Shown in pieces: positions 1-12,641 of a stretch of 64,000 nucleotides of DNA (the stretch's first letter is position 1; each line of letters opens with the position of its first letter). Under the pieces are notes generated by a model. The model did no database searches. It was given only the letters and a program-made list of their open reading frames with translations, and was not told the origin of the DNA. Location: the NCBI GenBank assembly GCA_005765155.1, contig VCCP01000005.1:1426001-1490000 (forward strand), read 5' to 3'. Both the position numbers and the translations under genes were made by a program. This stretch comes from Zelopaecilomyces penicillatus (taxonomy: Eukaryota > Ascomycota > Sordariomycetes > Hypocreales > Pseudodiploosporaceae).

Positions 1-2628
1 CGGTGTCCCAGAAGTCGACCAACTATCTGACTTGCCTGGCGTGGTAGGTCCAGCTGTTGAATGAGTAGGCGATGCAAGTTGCTGGCGGCTTCCTGTTTCG
101 CGCCGTTTTCGATCCTTGGCGGGTGAGTATGAGATGACGGATGCGCTCCTTGAGGCTCCACTGGGGCGTTTGGGGGCGGCACGAGAAGCACTGAAGCTGC
201 GTTGCTTGACAGGACTCAAGGAAGAGTCATCTGCAGGCTTCAATGGAACCTTGGTGGTTGTGTGGAACAGCTTCTTGATTGGGCGGCGGACGGGGGTAGT
301 GGGTGCTGGGGATTGTGCACCAAGGATAGCCGGATCGACTGGAACTTGGTTTTCATCGCCATACTCCTGGCTGGCGTCGGACAAACTGTCGTCAAACGAT
401 TGTAATGGACTAGCAACTTCTCGCTCTGGTTCCATGACAGACAAATTATTAGCTTCCTGGGCTAGAGCCACATCTTCTTCGGTAATCATAATATCATCAA
501 ACGAGGGCTCCAGGACCTCAGGCGTCTCCTCCTCAATTGTTGTGTCGGGGCTTGCTTCAGCTGCCTTGGTCGCAGGGTCGGCATGTACCAGCATCTCATC
601 CTCAAAGAAGCTGTTCTCAACGGCTTCTTTGCTGCCGGTATTGCTGGCAGAAGCGGTTCCAATAACTTGCTTGGGGGTCGACCTAGAAGCTTTAATAGGA
701 CTTGCTGCAGACCAAGAGTCTAGCTGCTCTGCTAGCGAAGTGAGTCCCAGAGTAGACCTGCGGGACTGCCTGGTGACGCTACGTCCTGTGTCCCGAGACT
801 TGGGTGTCTTTTGTTGTCGGCAAGGGGTAGTTGAAGCATATTTTATGGGAGATTCTTCATCTCCTTCTTCAGATATTAGACTCATGTCGTAGCAAGGGTC
901 CAGATCCTTTTGTCTAAGTTGGAACACTGGGTTGGGTGACTTGGCTGGCAGTTCAGTGGATGACTCCATCTCAACGACAACATCATCTAAAGCCATCAGA
1001 TCATCGGCTTCCTCGGGCACTAACTCATCGTCGGTAGCACCATCTTCAGTAGGCTCAAGTTCCGCTAGGTCTTCCACAACTTGAGGTGTTGCCTCTTGTA
1101 CAAGTTGTACATCTTCAGCATCATCGTCTACCTCAGATTCCTGCTCTTTGAGGGAAGGGTCGGCATATCGTGGCAAGACGGCAGATAGGCGTCCAGAGAA
1201 GTGAGGGCTATCAATCTCTCCCTCAAATACGTTTTCCTCGCCTTCCTCGCCAACATCCTCTTCTAGCATTAACTTTCTGGAAGGCTTGCTAGTACCCCCT
1301 GGTGTCGGCGTGGAAAGAACAAGTGGCTTCATTCCGGGAGATTCTTCCAATACTTCGAGATCTTTGTGTTGGGTTTCACCAAATGGCTTCAGTCCTGGCA
1401 TTGCCCGCTTCGCTGGTGACTGGAGCATAGATACCTTCGCAGCTGACTGGCCGAGTTGCGGCTTTTGCGCAGAAGGGAGACTCAGGCCTTTAATAGGTGA
1501 TTGGGGTCGTTTTGCAGCGGACTGCAAAAGATTGGCCTTGAAGGGAGTCTGACCCGTCTGCTCATCACGAATAGGCTTCATTGCAGATCCAGGAAACGGC
1601 ACCGGCCCAATTCTCTTGGCTGGTGATTTCATCGTATCTCTAGTGGGAGAGGCCGGTCGCCTAACCGGAGATGCTAAGATGGATGCTGCTCGTTCAGGAG
1701 GATCGAGGAATGTGACGGTATTGGCAGCGGTTGCCATGGTTGGCACGGCTTCCTCGAATGCTTGGTTGTACTTTTTAGGGCTGGTCGGGGGCTTGATGGG
1801 ACTTTTCATCATGGCCTTAACGGGTGCCTTTTCCAATGCCAACTCATCCTCTGATTCATCATCTCGCGAAACAGGCATTTGCGTCACCTTCTTAGGGCTC
1901 AGCGGTTTCTTCTGCTCATCTTCCGATGCTGGCGGCTTTGTGCCAGCTCGGGTACCCCGGGCTGTTGTCGCCCCGCCTCGTCGAGCAGGACGGCCGCGAA
2001 GACCTGCCGCGGGCGGCTCCTTGGCTTTGATTGCTGGTTCAACATTTTCCTTATCCGGCTCTTGGAACTTGACTGTCTTCCTGACTGTGGTCTTAGCTGT
2101 TGAAGTTGTGGCGGTGGTCTTTGTTACTGATGCTGCTCGGCCACGGGCCGTCTTTGTTATTGGCTCTGGCTGCGGGGCCTGTTCCTCCTCCTCAGCTGAG
2201 GCTGCGGCCTTCTTCGAACGGCCGCGTGTGGCCTTTGAGAGAGCTGGTTCCTCCTTTGCAGGTTTGGTGGTCGTATTTCGGGCCGCCCTTACACGTGTTG
2301 TTTTTGCTGGAGCAGGAGCAGGAGCAGGAGCGGGAGCAGGAGCAGAAACCTCAAAAGTCTCCACTTCCTGTGAATCCGGAGCTTTCTTGGGCCGCCCTCG
2401 TGGTCTCCTAGCGAGGGTCATCTGGCGCTCGTCTTCCTCGTCATCTTCATCCCTCATCTTCCTCTTCGCGGCAGTGCTTTTTGTGCTGGCAGTCAGGCTT
2501 GCTGGGAGTGCAGCCGTTCTCACGGCCTTGGTGGCCGCTGTAACGATTTTGGTGGTCCTGGTTGTTGACGGCTCGCTGGCCTTTGCTGCGGCCCGCGCAC
2601 GCGTCATTCGCTTTGGCGGTGAATCCAT
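1..2628 (-). CDS. AT-hook and SP-rich chromatin-type protein (partial, 3' end outside window)
   Basis: The minus strand is open from an ATG at 2628 to the left edge (876 codons, no stop), so the C-terminus lies outside the window. The N-terminus is basic (PPKRMTRARAAAKA). An AT-hook core (RPRGRP) lies near residues 75-80 and a second GRP motif (LRGRPARRG) near 210; a KEN tripeptide sits near 195. Residues about 240-440 hold many SP-K/R motifs (SPIK, SPKK, SPVRR, SPAKR), typical of CDK sites or of minor-groove-binding SPKK elements. After that come long acidic stretches and more SP/TP sites. An (AP)n run lies near residue 100. The composition suggests a nuclear, DNA- or chromatin-bound, cell-cycle-phosphorylated protein; that is inference, and no catalytic domain is visible. 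The plus-strand reading frames here are antisense shadows. Confidence 0.75.
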   Translation of the reverse strand, partial: MDSPPKRMTRARAAAKASEPSTTRTTKIVTAATKAVRTAALPASLTASTKSTAAKRKMRDEDDEEDERQMTLARRPRGRPKKAPDSQEVETFEVSAPAPAPAPAPAPAKTTRVRAARNTTTKPAKEEPALSKATRGRSKKAAASAEEEEQAPQPEPITKTARGRAASVTKTTATTSTAKTTVRKTVKFQEPDKENVEPAIKAKEPPAAGLRGRPARRGGATTARGTRAGTKPPASEDEQKKPLSPKKVTQMPVSRDDESEDELALEKAPVKAMMKSPIKPPTSPKKYNQAFEEAVPTMATAANTVTFLDPPERAASILASPVRRPASPTRDTMKSPAKRIGPVPFPGSAMKPIRDEQTGQTPFKANLLQSAAKRPQSPIKGLSLPSAQKPQLGQSAAKVSMLQSPAKRAMPGLKPFGETQHKDLEVLEESPGMKPLVLSTPTPGGTSKPSRKLMLEEDVGEEGEENVFEGEIDSPHFSGRLSAVLPRYADPSLKEQESEVDDDAEDVQLVQEATPQVVEDLAELEPTEDGATDDELVPEEADDLMALDDVVVEMESSTELPAKSPNPVFQLRQKDLDPCYDMSLISEEGDEESPIKYASTTPCRQQKTPKSRDTGRSVTRQSRRSTLGLTSLAEQLDSWSAASPIKASRSTPKQVIGTASASNTGSKEAVENSFFEDEMLVHADPATKAAEASPDTTIEEETPEVLEPSFDDIMITEEDVALAQEANNLSVMEPEREVASPLQSFDDSLSDASQEYGDENQVPVDPAILGAQSPAPTTPVRRPIKKLFHTTTKVPLKPADDSSLSPVKQRSFSASRAAPKRPSGASRSASVISYSPAKDRKRRETGSRQQLASPTHSTAGPTTPGKSDSWSTSGTP

Positions 2629-4428
2629 AGTGTCGTGCTGATTATGCTGTATGGGTATCTCGGGTTAGTAGAACAAAAGACGCAACTAGAAAATCGATTT
2701 GTGTTTACATGGTATGGCGATGAGGGTCCAGCAATCGTAATGGCGTGCACGGGTGGTTTTGTTGTCCATAACCCTGTTCGTGTTTGGCGTGGTTGCTCGG
2801 CAACTACCTGCCCCACCCTGCGAACCCTCCTTGCATGTTGCATTTAGTGGTGGCGCACCACCATCAGCAAGATCAAGAATGTCAGCATTTCGTCACGGTC
2901 CTTCTTATTAGTCGTATGTACAGATGAGTACTCGTACCAAGTTGATTCCAAGGAAATGATGGACATTCTCGGCGTCATGGGCCATCGTGTCTGGTGCCCG
3001 CAATTTCGAGCCACCTACACTTGTTGGAAGGATCTTGTTGTCAACACATGATGACGTTTGTTTATTCAAGCCAATTACCCAAATGAATTCTTAATTGATT
3101 CCATGATTTAACGTAATACATGCTCGAGTTTCGTTGCCTTGTCATATTTTTCAACCGAATGATATGTTACTACAATTTGTTCTTGGTGCCATATAAGACG
3201 ATAATTATAGATGAAAAGAGGTTTCGTGGGATGCTTCAATCTTTAAAGAGATCCTTGCCTCATCAGACTAACATGCACAGACTCAGATTTCAACATGTTG
3301 AGACATTCAAACCCACGATGGCACATGTAGCAAAGTTCGCTGTGTCGAGGAGAGTCTTGGACCAATATGGGTAGGCAGTGTGTAGACCCTTGTCTCTAAC
3401 TACTGACCTACAGTAGTACCACCAATATTACAATGCGAACTACTATACGACCCCGCTGCTAATCTCGTTCGCCCTCGTTAACCACACAGCCCTAAACGAT
3501 GGAAATTAATGTTCCGTAGTATTGATAGAAGCCTGCTACCAATAATGAGAATAATCCGTTGATGATAAATATCCTTAACGTGTCAATCACTTCAGCTTTC
3601 AGTGTGACTAATATTATACTCCCTAATTGTCTCTCATTACCTGTTTCGCCATTAGAAGTCCCATCAAAATCAGGAGAATAAGCCCAGTCCTAAACTTTGT
3701 GCCCTGGTAATTCGGGCTAACAAATCTTTTGAATCACCGACCTGCTGTGTTAGAAACAGCCAGGTTGTTACAGCTGGCTCAGCTACGGCAGGCAGTTTGA
3801 GAATTGCACGTACATACAGCAAGTGGTTCAAAGTTGATAATAGTACCAAAGTGCCAAGATACCAAGGGGGTTTATCCATTGATGCTACACGACTCTCCCC
3901 CATCTTTCCTCAGCCAATGATCAAAAGGTTGTCTAGCTTTAGAACACGCATAATAAACATGAATGGTTCTTTTTTTGTAAACATAAGTACTGTGTCTGCC
4001 AAATAGCATACAAATTTATATACATCGATTCAACTTTAATAACAAGAAGTTTGAAGGGGTTGGGACCTTGCTGGCAGCCGTATTTGGTGCTGCCTGCCAG
4101 ATCATGCAAGTCCTGTTTTTTATATATCCCGCTTTTCTTTTTGGGCTTGTTCGCTTTCAGCCCTGTGGTCATGCAAGTCAATTGTGAACCGTGCTGAATC
4201 CAAAGTGCTTCCCTGTTTGGTCTCCCGTGCCATCAATCATGGACTCATCATTGTATGTATGCATGTCGCTAAAATGTCAAAACAGCAGAAGGTGGACATG
4301 AGCAACCGACAAAACACATTGCGAAAAATAGAATAACGCTCCCAACTTAACAGCATCGCTTTTTCTGTCTTTCTTGCTCTGTGCATATTTTTATCAAGTC
4401 TGTGTCACAAATTGTGACGGGGAGCCAG
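2629..4428. other. Intergenic region, no gene recognised
   Basis: About 1.8 kb between two minus-strand genes. It serves as the promoter side of the AT-hook gene and the 3' side of the caspase-like gene. Most of 3050-4400 is AT-rich. Short open frames of up to 84 codons occur but show no recognisable motif. I see no tRNA or 5S rRNA. Confidence 0.6.
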
Positions 4429-6536
4429 CTATCGAAAGGTCGCTCTAAAAGGTCCTTCGACTTTGATATCCTTGATTCCCTCAGGCATCATACGCAGCCA
4501 CTCATTCCAGCTGTCAGCATCGACATTATCGTCATTCAGCTTTATTGAGAGGTGAAGCTGGGGGTTGTTCTCATAGGAGAAACTGCTTCGCAGAGGACTA
4601 CTCTGCTGAATTGGGGAGAGAAATACGGATGGAAGCCGCGAGTTTCCGGACATCATGGTGTGCATTGGAGCAGCAAAGCTCGTAACCACCTCCTTCTCGG
4701 GAATCCGATCTCGGACAATTTTGGCGTAGTGTGAAAGAAGAATAGAATGTAACTCGACAGCAGAAAGGGGTCTAAGTCTGGCTGCATGAGCTCGCAACTG
4801 CTCCACAAGTGCTCGGGTGAAAGCGCAGCGATCAAGAGCCGTGTAATGCTCATCTGAGGCGGCAGCTGCCAGGAGTTCCAAGACGCCTTGTTGCCTGACT
4901 ATCCTAGAGCAGGAATAATATGCCGCATCCATGATGATGAGAGTGTCTGCACAGGCTTCTTCAAGAATCTGCTGTATGCCACTCCACCGAATTGTGGACG
5001 CCTTCTCCAAATCTCTTGAACTAAATCCTGCGTATTAGCATTCCATTGTGAATTTACATGTATACAAAGAAGACCAAATGAAAAACGTAGTATGACTAAT
5101 ACACAAGGAGACAACGTGAAAATACCTTGACAAGACCATTTCCCGATTGCCGTCGAGGTAAGTATGGCCTACATAGTAGACAATCTTCAAAACGTCACGC
5201 TGGTCACGATCTTCGGCAAAGTCGTTGATTTTTCGTGACAGCCACCTCCATGAGCTTTTGCAGCCATCCGAGGAAGGTATTGATTGAATCTGAAACGTAT
5301 AGTGGTAGTACTTGTCGAAGACATCAGCTAGTTCACGGACTGCATTCTGTACGAGAGCTGTGTCGTCGTCGTCTTGCCAGAAGAGTAAGAGAGCCTGGAC
5401 TGCATTGTATCGACCGCGGTTAGACGTGCTCAACATCCTCGACGCATTAGCTTGCAGGTCGTTCTTGAGGCTTTCTATGCCTGGCAAGGACAGTGATTTC
5501 TCGAGTCTGGGACCTGAGGGCAACGGCGTGCGGATGCGGGTTTCGCTGAGTGGTGGGCGTCCTGGTTGGTGATGAGAGGCGGTGGAATCAATGTCCATAT
5601 CTTGGGGATCATGGATGAACATTGGTTGCGGGTTGCCAATGGGCGTTGCGGGACTGAGGGGGCGGCCGGCAGCGAGCGATGGTGCAATATCCTGGATGGT
5701 AGGGCTGTGTGACCTGTGGAATTTGCTGACAACATCTTCCCATGTCAGGTTATGATGACTCGGGTGACACTGGGAAGGGAGAAACAACACTGTCAGCTTC
5801 TCCTGAAGGCTCAAGACAATAGAGGGGTGAGGTGCCATTATCCAGAGTGAATGATACTTACAGCAACTCTCCTACGGCGACAGTCGCCACACGCGCCCAA
5901 CTTTCTGATCAAGGCTGCCCGTTCTCTAGATTGCTGTGATAGGGGTCCGGTACGTCTCCTGCTGGTGCGTCGGGTGTTAGAGACGTCGGAGCCATCCTTG
6001 AGGGAGAAGATAGACTGATGCAAGTTAGGGGAGGTATCGGCACTGTACGATGTGTTGTTGGTCTCTGTGGAGGCCAGGGTACCCGTGGTGGCCTGGGTCG
6101 AGACAGAAGAGCTCGTATCTTGTCTCAGTGGGGGCGATGAAATCGGGGCGAAGTGTGTGGTAGAAGGGGTGGATGGCATCGGGATCTGGTGGTGTTGATG
6201 GTGGTGATGATGTTGTTGATGGTGGTGTTGCTGTTGTTGTAGTTGATGTTGGTGCTGATGATGCTGGTGCTGATTCTGCAATGGCTGCCGCGATAACAGA
6301 TCCTCCGGCCTGGGCGTATGAGTTGAAGCTGGAACAGAGGCTGAAGCTTGAACTGGAGACATCGATGCAGCCGAGACTGGAGCCGGGGCCGGTGCCGGGG
6401 CCGGAGAGGTCATCGGCTGAGGCAAGCTCTGAGGCTGATCATGAGACTGGTCGTGCACCAGGGCTCCGGTCGACTGCCCAGTCTGGCCCGGGGCTGGAGC
6501 TTGAGGAGCATCGATCAAGGCGTGAACGGAGTTCAT
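4429..6536 (-). CDS. Cys/Arg-cluster protein with a caspase-like domain
   Basis: Three exons give 636 aa: 6536-5862, 5769-5126 and 5020-4429. Introns are 92 and 105 bp with GTAAGT and GTATTT donors, and the frame is kept across both. The N-terminal 200 residues are low complexity (Pro/Ala, then a His/Gln tract near residues 90-117 from CAC/CAA triplets). The first intron falls inside a conserved block reading GACGDCRRRRVA|CHPSHHNLTWEDV (about 216-238), a Cys/Arg/His cluster seen in many fungal proteins. The C-terminal third resembles a caspase/metacaspase fold: LKIVYYVGHTYLDG matches the strand carrying the catalytic His, and DTLIIMDAAYYSC matches the strand that normally carries the catalytic Cys, which here is Ala473. 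Regulatory or pseudo-enzyme function is inferred. An in-frame GTG at 6560 exists, but the ATG at 6536 is the better start. Confidence 0.8.
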
Positions 6537-9500
6537 GGTTGTGGGTTGGCGGAACAGCACAGCTCGGTCAAATTCCCATCATGTGGCGGGGGCGGGGCAC
6601 CAGAAAAAAAAAGGCGAGAGACGCTACCGAGCGGGAACGAAAGATGTCTAGAGGGCAACGAGTGCGATGTCGATAATGACCGCGTACACAGTGAGCAGAG
6701 TCACAGTCCAACAACGCGCTGGCAAAAAAGCGCAGCAGCGTTGAGAAAGGACTGACCCGTCGCCTTGTCGGGTTTCAATTGAGAAAGGGCTATGTTTTTG
6801 AGGGCTGTTGGCGTGTTGTGTTGCGCTGTGATGTGATGCGCTTGCTGGCAAAACAGCTGCGGGTCACTCTAGCCTCTAGCCTCTAGCGAGGAGCTTCTGC
6901 AGGCCTGCGCTTTCAACGAATGGGGCTCGGGTGGTTGCGCGCGCGTGTGTGCGCGTGCGGCGAGGCGGGTTAATAACCCAGACGATCAAAGGGTCCAGGG
7001 CCCAAAGGTTCTGCTCTGCGATCAAGCCTGTCGTCTGTGTAGCAACGACGGCGGAGAATGACGGCGCGCGCCAAAAGATGCTTGACCGTGAGAGACGGAA
7101 CAACCCCGCCAAACAAGGGCAAAGGAACCAGATCAGGCTCACAAGGAACACAAGAGAATATTCGAGACGCCAAGGAAACGGCAATCACACGATGGACGCG
7201 GCAGCCGACAGACGCTGGCTGGTGAGCAACAGCAAATAGCGCCGAAAGAGTACGGCCCACGAAGCGACCAGGACACCGTCGGAAACCACTCAAGTCGAGT
7301 CGCAAAAGGGCGGTTGCCAGAAGTGCCGAGTGGGCACTGAACGCTGGAAGATGGACGCTGAGCAACAGTGGCTGGGCCGTCCAGAGCCAACAGTGGCACC
7401 ACCTGGCGCCGTAGTGAACTGGCGAAAGGTTAAAAGCGTAAAAGCAGCCAAGCCGGAGGCCAGTTCATCGAAGCAGGCGCGCGGCAGGAGGTTTTTATAC
7501 CACGTTTCTTGATTTTCCCCTCACTCAATGAGATGCGATGCGTGGCGCGCCGGTTGAGATGAGATGAGATGAGACAAGACCGAGGCGACGGCACGAGACG
7601 AGACAAGATGAGACGAAACGAGACCACGGTCAACTCGTCGGTCTGTCTTTCAAAACCTGGGTCCAGGTCTGGATCCGGGTGCCTATGAGACTGGGGGGGT
7701 GTCTTGCAGGCAAGCAACCAGCAACCAGCAACGACAAAAGTCCACCACCCAGGTCAGTTAGTGCCAGGCTGGTATTAATAGACGGAACCAGCAACGGCAA
7801 CCCTTGCAAATGAGGGTAACCAGCCCCGGCCGGGCGGGTGTGTCTAGCCCGATGCGACTTGTGGACGCCGCCGGGTTCGGTCGGGATCCAGGGCAAGCTG
7901 CCGGCCTGTTCTGGAGACCAGGCCACGAACCCAGCCAAGAAGACAAGCACGAGGATTCTGAAGAGCGAATATCTAGGCCGCGCCACCTAAGCGTGCATGC
8001 GGGAGCAGGTGAAAGGTCCGACGCTTAGTTGCTGCGTGGGCACAAGGACGGCACAACGCACGGCAGAGAGAGCCAGAGTCGGGTGAGTAGCAATATTTGA
8101 CGTCGGGCGACAGCCACTGGATAGGAAGCTGGGTGGTGGAATGGACTCAGGTGGCGCGAGGAGAGGAGAGTGTTTGTGTTTGCTCTTGTCGCTCGGGGCT
8201 GGCTGGTGCAACGCAAACCGAGACAAATTGGAAAAATGTCCCGATGGATTGATTCTGGAGCAATACAAGCTTGGTAGGCAGCCGATCACCACTCGTCAGA
8301 ATGCCTGCCGTGGAGGCGTAGCTGGTAGAAATAAGGCCAGCAGAAGTCAAAGAAGAAAAGGGGAGGAGGAGAAATTGGATCAGAGAGGAATAAAGATGAA
8401 GAGGAGAAGCGCCTCTTTGGATGTTCCAAAGGTCGAGATCCTTGGATAGAATCGTCCTTCTCTTACTTGATGCATGTAGGCCTCCTAGTTCCTAGCCCCT
8501 AGGTAGGCACGAGTTACCAGGGGAGCAGCCAACAGGAACGGCATGACGGCTTGTCAAGGTGGTCCAAGGCTGTCAAGGTCTGTCAAGGGTCTGAACTGGC
8601 GATACTGGCCTACCTACTTTACCTACCTGAGGTACCACCTAGGGTATCTAGCAACTGATGGCCGATGGGGTCCTTGTACAAGGTCCTTGTAGTATGGAGT
8701 GTATGGAGGCATCATCGGCCGCAGTAGTACCGGAGCTCCAGTTGGCTCGTGATAGTGTGCTGCCCAAGAGCTGCAGTTTTTCCGATCCACCGATTTGATA
8801 GCAGACCGAAAATGCCAACCTGACATAAATGGGGAACCATGACAGGTCAACATAGGGCACTTAACTACGAATTCAGCATGGAAGGTGTGCTAAATAGGTA
8901 GGTAGAAGCTTCTCCGTGCTACCCAGGCCATAATTAAACATAGCTCCTCATTAGGCAGTTTGTTGGTGGCCGATATCAGGCTCTGTTAATGCGCGGGGGA
9001 GGGAGGGTAGGATACGCTCCCACTCCAGGTCCATTTCTATAGAAAGGGTATTGGCGATTGCCGGGTAATAGGAAGCATTGGAACTCTTGTCAATAGCGGA
9101 CAGACATAAAGGACATAGCAGACAAAGGGACCTGCTGTCAGAGGCAATTGCCCCCGATCGCATCCAGAAGTGCGCCGCGATTTACAGAGGTTCCTCGTGC
9201 GACAATAACATTCAGAGGGGAAACCCACCAGTAATTAGTTCCGCAACAAACCGACACGAAAGCAATAATTAGGGCTCGTCGACTTTTGCTCTCCCAACGG
9301 ACGAACGGGCGGCTGAAGGCGTGTGGCAGGCTGGTCAACCCCCATGCGATGCCCTGCCATGCCATACCTACCTTACATATGGGCATGCGTCCAGTGGTGC
9401 AGGCGCAACGTGGATCCATCCGTCATGCCACAAATTTGCTTGGGCTCACCGCGGCCATCCCCATGGCGGGTGGTTGCAGCCTACCAGTCTCACCGATAGG

Positions 9501-12500
9501 CCTGCAGCCCGGATAGGCCGAAGATGAGCCTCCCCCAAATGTCCCCGTTGCTCTGCAAAGTGCCAAGGTGCCTTCGTTCCCGTAGCTAGGTCAAGCAGGT
9601 GGTTGCTTTGCTAGTTCCCCGTCTTCTCCGCTCAGACTGCTGCGTCCCCTCATATTTTGCAGTGTGTGTGCCTCCCACCGGCGGCCGCCACGCTGAGGAG
9701 ACAACATGACGTCGGAACCCCAAATTCTGGAGTTGGGAGTTTCGGCCCATGTTCCCCATCCTTCGTTGGTCGGAAATTACCCGCTGCAGAAAGACCGCAA
9801 CGGCCCTTGGTGGAGTGAGGCATGAACACACAGGCACAAGGTGAGCCGGACAAGATGTCTTGCAGAAGTTGCATCTGGCCGGGAACTTTACAATGGCAGG
9901 CAACACTCCGTTCCTTCTCACTCATACCCACCCCGGCAGACACCGCCAGATACTACCTAGGTACCGAATCAATTACGTCTTTGCCCGTTTTGGAGGTAAA
10001 GGAGCATGCTGTTCTTTCCATTGTCCATAATTACCTGCAAGAACCCAGTTGCGGGCCTTCTTTGGTTCGGCCACTTCTGCTGTTTGCTCTTTCTCCTTGG
10101 CGCCATTTGTGTTTGATGCTTATTATTATGGCGGGGCGGAAGGAAAGATGGGAAACGACTTCCTTTCCAAGAGGACGTCAATCAATGCCTAGGTAATTAG
10201 CTAACCAATTTTCCCGGCTGCCCCTTCCATCCCTCAAATCCGTCCGCCTCCCAAGGCCAACCATCTTCAGTCATCTTTAACTCATGCCCCCGTCCCGATC
10301 AAAGCCTTATCCCAATCTTTATTCTGCCTTTATTACTAGCTCTACTTCAGCCATCCCCCCCCTCTCCAAGCCCCATGTCCGTCAACCAGTTTGTGGTCAA
10401 CGCTTCACCGAGATCCAGCCCTCCACCCGTCACCCAAACGGGGTGGGGAAACCCCCAGCCGGGACCACCCCCAATGCTTTCATACCAATACATAGGTATA
10501 CAAAAATCTAGATATTTCAAGAAATATCCAGAAATCGCTAGAAATTCCGGTCAAGGAACCTATCCAGGCTTTTAAATAAAGTTAGTGGTGCCAGATCAGC
10601 AGTCCAGTTTTTTTTACGCGGTTGCCACCCTGTCCGTTCTGGTATGTGCCAGCAATTACAGCCTACAAGCATCCTGTGTCGATTGTCATATCGCTCTTGT
10701 AGCTTCACAGCTCATCCGGCGCGTGATGCTTCTTCTTCGCAACAGCCTTCAAGTATGCGCAACTCACAAGCTTACCAACATAAAACGCAACATCGCTGCC
10801 CTCTATCATTTGCCGGGGCTGCCATCCAAATCACACTAGACGCGGCTTCAGTCGGTGTTTTTATTTGCCTACCCCTGGCCTGTCTCGACTCTACACCATA
10901 TTACCCCATCCTCAATCTCACCTAGCAACGTTACCTGTCGGACGTCACCTTATCCTACAAGTTAAGGAGCCCAACCTCCTGCGATTGTGTGCAATCACAA
11001 ATTACCCACACTACACGATAGACTATCATTATGTATGCACCGATGTGCTGCCGTTTACCTGGGATGGCCCATCCTTGTGCAGTTCGTGACATGGGTTCAG
11101 ACATCTGCAAGTAGTCCTGGATATTCATAAGCTAGCGCCGATACTCTGCCAGTATTGTGTCCATAACCTTTTCATTTGTTAGTTGGCGATAGTAATTGAA
11201 ACTAACACGAACGCCAGTATACACACAGTGTGCAGACACGCGGGGACTACTCTTAATTTTTGGCTCATTGTATTTTTTTGAAGAACCACCCCTCCACCAT
11301 TGAGTAGGCTTGATACTATAACTCCACCGACGCGACGCACACAGATGGCATCAAACATACTATTATCACCTTGTCTCTCACATATCACGGCTACGATTTG
11401 TGAAGCAAAAATTTATCATCACATAGGAGTTGTGCCTTTTTGATACCACTCCTTACTTGGCTCCACGACAAAGCAACATGATCTTCCTACATACACAACG
11501 TGCCAAACACTCGTGTCAACACTGGAAATTTGTCCGAGCCTCGACCGGCGGCCCGGCGCGCTGTCATTCCCACTCACCACCAGCCATCCAACCACCCACC
11601 CACTTGCCCACCTAGGGACCGCATCCAAAGAACCAAAGTCCCGCACCAATCCCGGCCGAGACCGACCGCCCAATGAGGCTCGATCTGCTCAAGCTGGGTG
11701 GAAACCTGAAAAAGTAAAGAACTTGAAAACGTCAATGGAACCACACTGAAAATCCATAGCCAGTGTTCCCACCACGCGAATGCATGCTTGCATGTCGTAC
11801 ACCCGTGTAGTAAGATGAAATGAACATCAATGGAGGGCACGCCTGCATTTGCTCGCTCAACCACACACTCCTGAAGTAGCCATGCTAACCGAGCTTGTAC
11901 GCATATGGCTTGAGATGGGGGCTAAAATTAGCTAGCCCACTGGTTCAAAGTCGACACGCCGAGGCTCACCTCCATATTCATTTGATTGCGGTCGGCTTGC
12001 TCGTGATCGGCTTTTTAGTCACTTATGGTTTTGATACTACTTACATCTCTGTACCACCGTCTGTCTACCGACCTTTGTGGATCACCAGAGTTAATAATCC
12101 AACCTTCCTCTAATATGTCCGTGTATCATTTCCTTAGCTTTCATGCAGCTTGCTTCAGACCTCCTTTGCCAGTTTTCTAACTTGCTAAACAAAAGTAATA
12201 ATATGTGCCTACACCTTTCGTACAGTTATCATCACACCATAGACTCTCATCATATGCATTGAAGACAAGTAGCGATTTTTCTCAGGGTTTCACGGGGCCT
12301 ACAGCCAACCATACTCTAAGAACTATATCAAAGGTGGAATTCTTTTGCTATTAGGCAATAAATGAGCGTTTGACGTAGTTGCTGAGATTTTACACTCTTT
12401 ACAGGGTAATGGCATCTGTCATTACATGATGATACTATTGAGAGTTACAGGTCTCTTATTGTGGAGATCTGGCAACAGTTAATGGAGGTGGGGTGCATAT

Positions 12501-12641
12501 TGTAGGTACTTCTAGTATGCCAATAACCTATTATACCAAACCCAGAAGACAACGAATGTTCCAGAATCAATCCAGAACCCAAAACGACATATCCTAACAA
12601 ACCTACCACCGTCCATAAGCCCAACCTGTTTTAATGTGCCC
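6537..12641. other. Long gene-free region (6.1 kb)
   Basis: This is the longest stretch without a gene I can support. The part up to about 8450 is GC-rich and lies directly upstream of the minus-strand caspase-like gene; it starts with a short poly-A run near 6604 and includes GAGAT/GAGAC pentamer repeats. The rest has mixed composition with several AGGTAGGT-type motifs (8500-8650, 8897, 9950). Open frames are short, overlap on both strands and lack family motifs. It may hold a long 5' UTR, regulatory DNA or non-coding RNA; the sequence does not decide. Confidence 0.5.
7552..7626. repeat. GAGAT/GAGAC pentamer repeat tract
   Basis: Starts with consecutive GAGAT units and degrades into GAGAC-like units (GAGACAAGAC, GAGACGAGAC). 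Purine-rich on the plus strand. It lies about 1 kb upstream of the caspase-like gene's start. Confidence 0.7.

Noticed and set aside
1616..2641. 341-codon open frame on the plus strand
   Set aside because: It lies wholly antisense to the continuous minus-strand AT-hook gene and its residues mirror that gene's Lys/Ala/Pro-rich codons.
6173..6755. Plus-strand frames of 135-167 codons
   Set aside because: They are antisense to the His/Gln- and Pro/Ala-rich exon 1 of the caspase-like gene; repeats inflate their length.
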